A stretch of DNA of 30,169 nucleotides, from positions 1 to 30,169 of the IMG/VR virus record IMGVR_UViG_3300032296_003213; one strand, 5' to 3'. The DNA comes from a virus. Below the pieces are notes generated by a model, which saw only the letters and a list, made by a program, of their open reading frames with translations, was not told the DNA's origin and made no database searches. The first letter of the stretch is position 1. Every line of letters starts with the position of its first letter. Shown in pieces: positions 5,747 through 11,606 of this stretch. The translations under genes and the position numbers were made by a program.

Positions 5747-5940
5747 AGATTGAAAAGGGGCGGCTTTTGCCGCGTAGTTACCCGTTTGAGCAGATGGAAG
5801 TAGGCGACAGCTTCCTGATTCCTGAGCACATCAAACCGCAGACGGTGCGGATGGCTATGGCAAGGTATGTGAAGAAGACGGGGAAGAAGTTTTCTGTTCG
5901 CAAGACTGCGGACGGATATTGCTGCTGGAGGGTGGAATGA
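5743..5940 (+). CDS. Small phage protein, paralogue of the 3784-3999 product
   Basis: This 65-aa protein starts with GTG behind GGAGAAAGGAAAG and overlaps the previous stop by GTGA. It carries MKIEKGRLLPRSYPF, then Q.MEVGDS, a R.A.ARYVKK helix and FSVRKTADGY..WRVE, in the same order as the minus-strand protein at 3784-3999. Compared with that copy it lacks 3 residues before YPF and has a Cys-Cys near the end. Function unknown; possibly DUF7303 (tentative). Confidence 0.78.
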   Translation: MKIEKGRLLPRSYPFEQMEVGDSFLIPEHIKPQTVRMAMARYVKKTGKKFSVRKTADGYCCWRVE

Positions 5941-6119
5941 ACGCAAAGAGAACTGATCCGTGGATTCCCGTTGGGCATCCTGATTTTGTATGGACATCGG
6001 GGGCTGATGTACAGAAAACATGGCGCAGGTATGGGTGGGTGCCGCCCAGCGAAACGCGGCCGCCGGTTGTGGTGGAGAGCAAAGAGCCCGAGTGGGTGAC
6101 GGTAAGGAGGGTCAAATGA
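5937..6119 (+). CDS. Small hypothetical protein (60 aa)
   Basis: Not recognised. Trp- and Pro-rich (DPWIPVGHPDFVWTSGADV, then WRRYGWVPPSE), ending in basic VRRVK. ATG chosen at the ATGA junction behind GGAGGGTGGA. The repeated Trp-Pro pattern with basic ends could be a small peptide-binding or nucleic-acid-binding module, but this is a guess. Confidence 0.7.
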   Translation: MNAKRTDPWIPVGHPDFVWTSGADVQKTWRRYGWVPPSETRPPVVVESKEPEWVTVRRVK

Positions 6120-6334
6120 ACAATAAATCCGTGGCGCACGTTTATCGCATGGAGGCAAACGGGCGGCCTGTGGTTGCATGGGACGATGCGAGGGGCATTG
6201 AGATTGGCACGAAGCTCTACACCGCCCCGCGCCCGTGGGTCAATCTAACCGATGAGCAGATCAATCAATACGACTACGAATACCTCGATCTGCTGTATGA
6301 CGTAGAGAAGATGCTCAGGGAGAACAATGCATGA
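6116..6334 (+). CDS. Small phage protein with LYTAP...LT module (72 aa)
   Basis: It begins MNNKSVAHVYRMEANGRPVV and contains the module GTKLYTAPRPWVNLTDEQI (about residues 38-56), then a Tyr/Asp-rich helix ending in EKMLRENNA. The TAP-linker-LT motif recurs in the next gene and in many phage small proteins I recall, usually as G(T/S)KLYTAPP; function unknown. The ATG overlaps the prior stop (ATGA) behind GGAGGGTCAA. Confidence 0.75.
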   Translation: MNNKSVAHVYRMEANGRPVVAWDDARGIEIGTKLYTAPRPWVNLTDEQINQYDYEYLDLLYDVEKMLRENNA

Positions 6335-6702
6335 CACTTATTGAAGCAGCACGGCTGGCGCTGGGGGAACTGTCGAAGATTGCCGTGGCCATGCCATATC
6401 CTGTTGGGAGAAATGCCATCACCGCCTTACAAACCGCCATCGCAGAGGCTGAGAAGCAGGAGCCGGTGGCGTGGCAAGCCACAGCCGACAAATGCCAGAT
6501 TCAAACAGTGCCGGCTAAAGGTGGACTACTGCCGACCGCCCCACCCGCAGCACAGCGCCAGTGGGTCGGGCTGACTGGTGAGGAAACAACTGCAATTGAA
6601 TTAGGTTTAAGAATTCCTACTGGTTATCGGGATGCTTATGACTTGTCTTTGCGAGACTTTGCCCACGCCATTGAAGCCAAACTCAAGGAGAAGAACACAT
6701 GA
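6331..6702 (+). CDS. Phage protein with TAPP...LT module (123 aa)
   Basis: Helical N-terminus (MTLIEAARLALGELSKIAVA, then ITALQTAIAEAEKQEPVAW), a Pro/Ala linker reading LLPTAPPAAQRQWVGLTGEE and a C-terminal helix (DLSLRDFAHAIEAKLKEKN). The arrangement helix - EPVAW - TAPP linker - W.GLT matches a widespread but uncharacterised family of phage small proteins. It shares the linker module with its upstream neighbour, to which it is coupled by ATGA. Confidence 0.78.
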   Translation: MTLIEAARLALGELSKIAVAMPYPVGRNAITALQTAIAEAEKQEPVAWQATADKCQIQTVPAKGGLLPTAPPAAQRQWVGLTGEETTAIELGLRIPTGYRDAYDLSLRDFAHAIEAKLKEKNT

Positions 6703-6881
6703 AAACCAAAGAAGAAATTAAAGAAGAAATCATTGAACTGTACGGGGCTACGCAGGCCTTGGGAGATGCAATGAACATACTACATGCACAGCGCATGGAG
6801 AAAAGCAAACAGATGATGGCGTTAAACCACATGCTTAAAGAGATGGGTGACGACGAGCCCGAGGAGAAGAACAATGGCTGA
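6699..6881 (+). CDS. Small charged helical protein (60 aa)
   Basis: Not recognised. Starts MKTKEEIKEEIIELYGATQA and continues as one long amphipathic helix with heptad-like spacing, then an acidic tail (MGDDEPEEKNNG); a short coiled coil is likely. GGAGAAGAACA lies directly upstream of the ATG, and the same sequence recurs at its own 3' end, encoding EKNN. Confidence 0.75.
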   Translation: MKTKEEIKEEIIELYGATQALGDAMNILHAQRMEKSKQMMALNHMLKEMGDDEPEEKNNG

Positions 6882-7164
6882 ACAAACCGAAGCCCTGCGG
6901 CTGGCCGATGCGCTAGAAGAAAAAGACTACCCGCCACGCCGAGCAGCAGCCGCTGAATTACGCCGCTTGTATCAGACCGCGCAAGAACAACACACGGAAA
7001 TTTATGGGCTGCGTCTTAAAGTTTGCAACCTGTTAGAGGCGCTGGAAACGCTTGTAGGAAACGAAGATGCCCGTAGCTGGGGCGTTTTTGGAGTAGACAA
7101 CAGGTCTGCTTTCACCAAGGCCCGTGCCGCAATCGCTGCGGCAAAGGAGAAGAACAATGGATGA
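6874..7164 (+). CDS. Small helical phage protein (96 aa)
   Basis: It begins MAEQTEALRLADALEEKDYP and has a helical core (AAAAELRRLYQTAQEQHTEI) resembling widespread phage proteins that start with an EALRLADAL helix. Function unknown. ATG chosen within ATGGCTGA behind GGAGAAGAACA; the nine upstream codons belong to the previous gene's tail. The C-terminus again ends in KEKNNG because the next ribosome site lies in its last codons. Confidence 0.75.
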   Translation: MAEQTEALRLADALEEKDYPPRRAAAAELRRLYQTAQEQHTEIYGLRLKVCNLLEALETLVGNEDARSWGVFGVDNRSAFTKARAAIAAAKEKNNG

Positions 7165-7291
7165 CTACGACAAGGTCTTACAGGTCATCAAAGAGATGCG
7201 CCCAGCAGCGGCAGTGGTAAAGGACAAGCCCGCATCATGGTGGCTGGATCGGTTTGAAGAGGCCGTTAAACAACTCAAGGAGCAATCATGA
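7157..7291 (+). CDS. 44-aa helical protein
   Basis: Short but well framed: ATG behind GGAGAAGAACA, overlapping the previous stop (ATGGATGA), and ending in ATGA shared with the next start. The product reads MDDYDKVLQVIKEMRP, then AAAVVKDKPASWWLDRFEEA and VKQLKEQS: two helices around a Trp-Trp. Not recognised. Confidence 0.65.
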   Translation: MDDYDKVLQVIKEMRPAAAVVKDKPASWWLDRFEEAVKQLKEQS

Positions 7292-7611
7292 AAGAAGACA
7301 TCATCCGCATGGCGCGGGAGGCTGGGTTACTGCGAAGCGGCGACGGCTGGACAGAGCCAAACCGCTGGGGTCTTGCCGAGATTGAACGCTTTGCCGCCCT
7401 TGTGCTTGCCAAGCACCCACCGCAGTCATCAATGGCGTGGCAGGAAGGGTTTGAAGCAGGGCGGCTGGCCGAGCGCGAGGCGACTGCCAAACGCTGCGCT
7501 GAGATTGCCGACCAAGCCGAGCCGTACCAAGCCGCTGATCTGATCCGCAAAGCGTTTGCCGTGGACCCCATGCCCTTGTTCGATGACTGGCCAGGAGGAT
7601 GGAAGAAATGA
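7288..7611 (+). CDS. Conserved small phage protein (107 aa)
   Basis: The N-terminus MKEDIIRMAREAGLL, the central WGLAEIERFAALVLAKH and the motif AEREATAKRCAEIAD resemble a widespread family in phages and prophages of Proteobacteria with the pattern MAREAG...ERFAALV...EREACAKVC. Function unknown; it is fully helical. Coupled upstream by ATGA and downstream through a GGAGG and ATGA overlap. Confidence 0.78.
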   Translation: MKEDIIRMAREAGLLRSGDGWTEPNRWGLAEIERFAALVLAKHPPQSSMAWQEGFEAGRLAEREATAKRCAEIADQAEPYQAADLIRKAFAVDPMPLFDDWPGGWKK

Positions 7612-7802
7612 TCGATGTGAAGAAACTGCAGTACCTGACGATGGCAGAAAGGCTGCGCGGCTATGCCGATGGCCTCGAAGATGAGTACGCGGCCAAATAC
7701 GAAACGCTCATCCATACCCTGAACAAGGCAGCGGGCCTGCTCGAGGCGGTGTGGGACGAGCACCTGGAAGAAGTGGACGAGAAACCCGGAGGAACCGACT
7801 GA
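7608..7802 (+). CDS. Small acidic helical protein (64 aa)
   Basis: Not recognised. It begins MIDVKKLQYLTMAERLRGYA and ends in an acidic region (WDEHLEEVDEKPGGTD). ATG 7608 lies 9 nt from GGAGG at 7594 and overlaps the prior stop; the earlier ATG at 7599 directly abuts GGAGG and is unlikely to be used. Confidence 0.7.
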   Translation: MIDVKKLQYLTMAERLRGYADGLEDEYAAKYETLIHTLNKAAGLLEAVWDEHLEEVDEKPGGTD

Positions 7803-8167
7803 TGATTGACTTTGTCTCAACCCACCCCAACGCAGACCCGCAAACTGTGGCCTGTGCCCGCCTGCTCGCGGCAGTCATTGCCCAGGCAGTTGATGATGCC
7901 TCCAACAGCAATGCAAGCGCAGGAGACGCGTTGGCCGCGATCAATTGGCTGTTCAGCAAGGACACATCGTTTGAGCAGTATGCCACCTTGATCGGCGCAA
8001 ACCCACAGTCCATGCGAGACGCTTTGCTTCGGTCGATTGACCCGCTCGAGGTAGCGCCAAAACTAGACCGCTTCGACGAGAACAAACGCCGCAGGCTGCG
8101 CTACAACTACACGCAGTGGCTTCGCCGCAGACAAGAACTGATTGAGCGAGGGACCATAAAAAAATGA
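7802..8167 (+). CDS. Helical hypothetical phage protein (121 aa)
   Basis: Not recognised. Starts MIDFVSTHPNADPQTVACAR, with helical segments LLAAVIAQAVDDASNSNASA and DALAAINWLFSKD, and a strongly basic C-terminus (DENKRRRLRYNYTQWLRRRQ). The basic tail suggests contact with nucleic acid. Start chosen at TGATG, with CCCGGAGGA upstream. Confidence 0.75.
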   Translation: MIDFVSTHPNADPQTVACARLLAAVIAQAVDDASNSNASAGDALAAINWLFSKDTSFEQYATLIGANPQSMRDALLRSIDPLEVAPKLDRFDENKRRRLRYNYTQWLRRRQELIERGTIKK

Positions 8168-8334
8168 AATGCCCTCTGTGTGGAGCAGCAACAGATGTCA
8201 AGAGCACCAAATCAGTTGACGGAGTCCCAATCAGACGCCGGCACTGCTTCAACGATCACAGCTTCAACACCAAGGAAGTTGCGATCACGCAGCCAAAACT
8301 CAAAAGGGCTCGACGCCAAGGAGAAGTGAAATGA
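8164..8334 (+). CDS. 56-aa zinc-ribbon protein, NrdR-N-like
   Basis: Begins MKCPLCGAATDVKSTKSVDG, then VPIRRRHCFNDHSFNTKEVA. The CxxC knuckle, central RRRHC and following F.T.E pattern match the N-terminal zinc ribbon of the repressor NrdR, which reads CPxC ... RRRxC..C...F.T.E. Here the last ligand appears to be a His in CFNDH rather than Cys. The NrdR ATP-cone is absent, so it is a stand-alone zinc ribbon. DNA binding is likely, ribonucleotide reductase control not implied. Coupled on both sides by ATGA overlaps; the C-terminus is basic (KLKRARRQGEVK). Confidence 0.75.
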   Translation: MKCPLCGAATDVKSTKSVDGVPIRRRHCFNDHSFNTKEVAITQPKLKRARRQGEVK

Positions 8335-8513
8335 AATGGAGAACCTGGAACACTGACTATTGGATTTTGGAGTCGCCTAAGGGCGAGGTTCTTGATGAAA
8401 TCACCAGGGACCATGAGCAACTGTTCTTTCTCAAGAGCAGCCAGAAGCGATACACATCGCTCAAGGCAGCCCAGGCAGAGGGGAAAAAGAATCAGGAAAA
8501 CGCCCCCTCTTGA
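8331..8513 (+). CDS. Small hypothetical protein (60 aa)
   Basis: Not recognised. Trp-rich start (MKWRTWNTDYWILESPKGEV) and a Lys-rich tail (KRYTSLKAAQAEGKKNQE). It is coupled to the zinc-ribbon gene by ATGA with AAGGAGAAG upstream. The stop lies within the -35 of the promoter at 8510, so the operon may be split here. Confidence 0.7.
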   Translation: MKWRTWNTDYWILESPKGEVLDEITRDHEQLFFLKSSQKRYTSLKAAQAEGKKNQENAPS

Positions 8514-8537
8514 CATGTGTTTCAGGTAGCGTACACT
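8510..8537 (+). promoter_or_regulatory. Strong sigma70-like promoter
   Basis: Perfect TTGACA (8510-8515), 16-nt spacer, TACACT (8532-8537), 24 nt before the ATG at 8562. Same boxes and spacing as the leftward promoter at 16428-16455. The direct repeat GCGTAC flanks the -10 (8530-8535 and 8541-8546). It probably drives the last four rightward genes. Confidence 0.75.
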
Positions 8538-8561
8538 ATGCGTACAGCAGAAAGGAGAACT

Positions 8562-8708
8562 ATGGCTGAACAACCTAAACAACGATTGACAGAGGAAGAA
8601 CTCAAGCGGTGGTGGCCGTTTGATCGCTTGGACCCCAAGCTGATGCCCAAACCACCGAAGAAGCAAAACCCACAACCTGAAGAACCTATAGAGGAAGCAT
8701 GGCTATGA
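8562..8708 (+). CDS. 48-aa Pro-rich protein
   Basis: MAEQPKQRLTEEELKRWWPF followed by a Pro/Lys-rich stretch (DPKLMPKPPKKQNPQPEEP). Start chosen behind AGAAAGGAGAACT. No recognised domain; probably a short disordered peptide with one N-terminal helix. First gene after the 8510 promoter. Confidence 0.65.
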   Translation: MAEQPKQRLTEEELKRWWPFDRLDPKLMPKPPKKQNPQPEEPIEEAWL

Positions 8709-9208
8709 AAAAGTTTTCTGCAAAATCCCGGAGTGTGATTGACCACTTTAAAAACGATCCTGCCGCCAACGTAGCGGAGGCGGCTAAGAAGTTCAAGATG
8801 AACGTCCAGTACGTCTACAAGCTGCGCCAGCGGTCGCGGACAGAAGGGAAGGCCGAGAAGCGGGCTGTCCAAGCAACGTGGAACGCTGTGAAGAAGGAGT
8901 TCACTGTCACGGTGCCCAAGGAGTCCAAGAACACTATCTCTGTTGATGGCATCCTCGATGCGCGGGCCGTGGACTACGGTGCGTTCAAGGACGGCGCATC
9001 GCTCATGCAGGGCATCAAGCGCCTGATGGCAGAGCATGCCCAGCGGCACAACAAGACCTTTGCTGATGACCAGTGGGAGGCCCTGGAGATGATCGTCCAC
9101 AAGATGGGCCGAATCGTCAACGGCGACCCCGATAAGGTCGATCACTGGGCCGACATCGCCGGCTACGCCAAGCTGGTCGCAGATCGCTTGGAAGGGAGGG
9201 TACGATGA
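8705..9208 (+). CDS. DUF6378-type phage protein with N-terminal HTH
   Basis: Residues 1-45 (from MKKFSAKSRSVIDHF) form a helix-turn-helix-like region (PAANVAEAAKKFKMNVQYVY) ending in basic KLRQRSR. The C-terminal half (SLMQGIKRLMAEHAQRHNKT, then DQWEALEMIVHKMGRIVNG and HWADIAGYAKLVADRL) matches the DUF6378 pattern of phage proteins. Function unknown; the HTH implies DNA binding or oligomerisation. The ATG at 8705 overlaps the prior stop (ATGA) and lies 9 nt from GAGGA; an ATG at 8699 is an alternative adding two residues. Confidence 0.8.
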   Translation: MKKFSAKSRSVIDHFKNDPAANVAEAAKKFKMNVQYVYKLRQRSRTEGKAEKRAVQATWNAVKKEFTVTVPKESKNTISVDGILDARAVDYGAFKDGASLMQGIKRLMAEHAQRHNKTFADDQWEALEMIVHKMGRIVNGDPDKVDHWADIAGYAKLVADRLEGRVR

Positions 9209-9372
9209 CTAACATCCTAGGCATCCTCGGAGTAGCGTGGGTTGTCCTGGCTTGGTTCACCCATGTCATCACTTGCCTTAGCACCGCCAAGTGGGGTTTC
9301 CTGATTGCAGGGGCCATCTTCTTTCCCGTGGGCTGCGTACATGGCACGGGAATTTGGTTCGGGTGGTTCTGA
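9205..9372 (+). CDS. 55-aa membrane protein, two helices
   Basis: Two hydrophobic segments are visible: residues 4-25 (ILGILGVAWVVLAWF..) and 31-52 (GFLIAGAIFFPVGCVHG), joined by a short polar loop (LSTAKW). The gene is coupled by ATGA to its neighbour and has GGAAGGGAGGG upstream. Such two-TM small proteins with a P.G..HG motif are frequent in phages; their role is unknown (holin-like or exclusion functions are possible). Confidence 0.72.
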   Translation: MTNILGILGVAWVVLAWFTHVITCLSTAKWGFLIAGAIFFPVGCVHGTGIWFGWF

Positions 9373-9389
9373 TACCAGGGAAGGACAAG

Positions 9390-9740
9390 ATGACTACGAT
9401 CAAAGCAGTCCGAATGTCCTCGGAGGAAGTGCAGACAGCCATCCTGGCCTTTCTGCGCCAATCCAACTACGTCCCGCAGCGCACCAGCGAGATATCCAAG
9501 GCCCTGGGGTTCCAGCCGTCCTGCGTCCGCAGGGCGGGGCTGGCCTTGGTCTCTCGCGGCGTGTTGCAGGCCGATCTGGTCAAGGGCCGGGGCCGTGGAG
9601 AGTATCTCTTTACTCTGCAGCAGTTGGACCTGTTCTACGACCAGAAACCCGCCCCAAGCCTGTCTTTGGACAGAATCCTTGAAGCGTTGGCCGAGGTCAA
9701 GACTAAGCTCTTGATGCTCACCCTGCGCCGCAGGGCATGA
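9390..9740 (+). CDS. Winged-helix-like DNA-binding protein
   Basis: 116 aa from the ATG at 9390 behind GGGAAGGACAAG. Residues 10-60 resemble a winged helix: a first helix (SEEVQTAILAFLRQSNYVPQ), then TSEISKALGFQPSCVRRAGL as turn and recognition helices, and a wing with RGEYLFTL. A C-terminal helix (LDRILEALAEVKTKLLMLTL) suggests dimerisation. It is likely a transcription regulator or replication accessory; its position at the end of the small-gene cluster supports the former. Its stop abuts the polymerase stop on the other strand. Confidence 0.7.
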   Translation: MTTIKAVRMSSEEVQTAILAFLRQSNYVPQRTSEISKALGFQPSCVRRAGLALVSRGVLQADLVKGRGRGEYLFTLQQLDLFYDQKPAPSLSLDRILEALAEVKTKLLMLTLRRRA

Positions 9741-11606
9741 TCACTTTGCCTCTCCCCAGCTTGGTCCGATCTCCACATCGCACCGGCTGGGGACTTCCAG
9801 GCGTACCGCCTCGGCCATGATTCTGGCTCCTTCCTCGGCTTCTTCCCTGCTCTTGACCGACAGCGCCACCTCATCGTGAACCTGCAGGATCGGCGTCAAG
9901 CCGGCCTTGGTAAGGGCCACCATGGCGGCTTTGGTCTGATCGGCAGCTGACCCCTGAATCAGGCGGTTCAGGCCCTTGTAGGTGCCGGCCCGCTTGATCC
10001 GTGCGCCGTATTCAATGACGGCCTGCTCACGCGGCAGCGCCTTGTTCACGCCCCACTCCATCGGTTCCCACAGCGGGAAGCGGCACTTGCGGCCCAGCAG
10101 GGTGCGGATCGCGCCGCCCGAGGCTGCGTGGTCAATCCTGGCCATCACCGCGTTGACGGTGCCCTTGAGGAAGGGGACGTTGCGGTGAAAGTTGTCGATC
10201 AGTTCGCTCGCCTCATCCAAAGACAGGTCCAGGCTGTTGGCCAGCTTGTTCTTGCCCATGCCGTACATCAGCCCCAGGCCGATGGTCTTGGCCGCCTTGC
10301 GTTTGATGCCGGCCATGTCCGCAACCATCTGGTGGAAATCGGTGGTGGGGTCCTCCCGATAGGCCTCAACCAGATTGTCGGCCCCGGGCAAGGACAGCAG
10401 GCTGGCGTAGTGAACCAGCAGGCGGGGCTCCTGGGAAGAGAAATCGTTGGAGGCCCACAGTTCGCCGTCCTCGGGCAGGAAGAGGCTCCTGACCATTGGT
10501 CCGATCACCTCATGGCGGGCGGGAACCTGCTGCAGGTTGGGGTTGGCCATGGACAGGCGGCCCGTGACGGTGCCCCCATCATCGGAGCGCATCTGGTTGA
10601 CATGCGGATGCACACGGCCGGTCTTGGCGCTGAAGTCCATGTAGGGCTGTAGGAACGTGCTGTGCGTCTTGTTGGTCTCTCGCACCTCTACGATCATCTT
10701 GGCCAGCGGATGCTCACAGCCATCCAGAAACCCCTTGGTAAAGCTCGGCAGCCCCGTGGCGGTCTTGGCGTACGGAATGCCGAGGCGATCAAAGGCTTGG
10801 GCGATGGATTGCGCGGCCCAAACATCTACCTGCTGGCCGACCTGGGTCTTGATCTGCTGCAGCAGTTCCTTCTCCCGCTTTCGCATCTGGCTGATCAACT
10901 GCTCGCATTTCTCGCGGTCAAACCGAATGCCGCGCCGGGTCATCTCCAGCAGCACGGGGAACACATCGGTCTCAAGGTTGAAGATTGACTCGACCTCTTC
11001 CTGCCGCATCTTGATCTTGAAGTGTTGCCAGAGCTTGAGGGTCAGCGCAGCGTCTTGCTCGGCGTACTCACCAACATACATGGCCGGGAGCTTCCAAAGC
11101 TCCTTTTTGGGGTGAACCCCGAAGTCAGCGGCCGCCTGCTTGAGGGCTTGCTCACTCTTGACCTCTTTAAGGTAATCGAAGCCAAGCGCATTGAGGCTGT
11201 ACGAGAAGCGGTTTTCATCGAGGAGCGGGGCAGCAAGCATGGTGTCATAGATTCGACCGTTGATGGTGAATCCACTTGCACCCAGCCACCCGGCGTCATA
11301 GGCTGCGTTGTGCATGATCTTGTCCGCTGGGGTGTTGAGGACATCGCGTATCCAACGCTCCACAAGCCGCCGATCCAGGTTGCCGCCACCGCCGTGGCCA
11401 ACAGGAAAATACCCAGCCCAGCCGTCGACTGCGACTGCGTAACCAACAATACTCCCGTCACCGCGAGGCCAACCGGGACCCATAGACTCCATGTTCGGGT
11501 CGCATGTTTCGAGGTCAATTGCAATCTCCTTGGCTGTGGATAGATCGGGGAAGGCCTGTGGAGGAACCCACTCGGTGAGGGTCGGAAACAGGGGCATCGT
11601 TTTCAC
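9741..11606 (-). CDS. Family A DNA polymerase with 3'-5' exonuclease
   Basis: This 621-aa protein replicates the phage genome. The exonuclease motifs are intact: D31/E33 in IDLETCD, N100/D104 in HNAAYD, Y181/D185 in YAEQDAAL. Polymerase motif A is NDFSSQEPRLL (D388), motif B RKAAKTIGLGLMYG (R436, K440, L444, Y448) and motif C VHDEV (D578, E579). The residue aligned with E. coli Pol I F762 is leucine (L444). There is no 5' nuclease domain. Translation starts at a GTG (11606) overlapping the upstream helicase stop (GTGA), with AAAGGA 8 nt before it; an internal ATG three codons on is possible. It is last of six genes in the replication operon, after the SF1 helicase. Confidence 0.95.
   Translation of the reverse strand: MKTMPLFPTLTEWVPPQAFPDLSTAKEIAIDLETCDPNMESMGPGWPRGDGSIVGYAVAVDGWAGYFPVGHGGGGNLDRRLVERWIRDVLNTPADKIMHNAAYDAGWLGASGFTINGRIYDTMLAAPLLDENRFSYSLNALGFDYLKEVKSEQALKQAAADFGVHPKKELWKLPAMYVGEYAEQDAALTLKLWQHFKIKMRQEEVESIFNLETDVFPVLLEMTRRGIRFDREKCEQLISQMRKREKELLQQIKTQVGQQVDVWAAQSIAQAFDRLGIPYAKTATGLPSFTKGFLDGCEHPLAKMIVEVRETNKTHSTFLQPYMDFSAKTGRVHPHVNQMRSDDGGTVTGRLSMANPNLQQVPARHEVIGPMVRSLFLPEDGELWASNDFSSQEPRLLVHYASLLSLPGADNLVEAYREDPTTDFHQMVADMAGIKRKAAKTIGLGLMYGMGKNKLANSLDLSLDEASELIDNFHRNVPFLKGTVNAVMARIDHAASGGAIRTLLGRKCRFPLWEPMEWGVNKALPREQAVIEYGARIKRAGTYKGLNRLIQGSAADQTKAAMVALTKAGLTPILQVHDEVALSVKSREEAEEGARIMAEAVRLEVPSRCDVEIGPSWGEAK

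Noticed and set aside
9741-11606. DpoZ-type polymerase for modified bases
   Set aside because: No PurZ- or base-modification gene is seen, and motifs are explained by ordinary PolA diversity.
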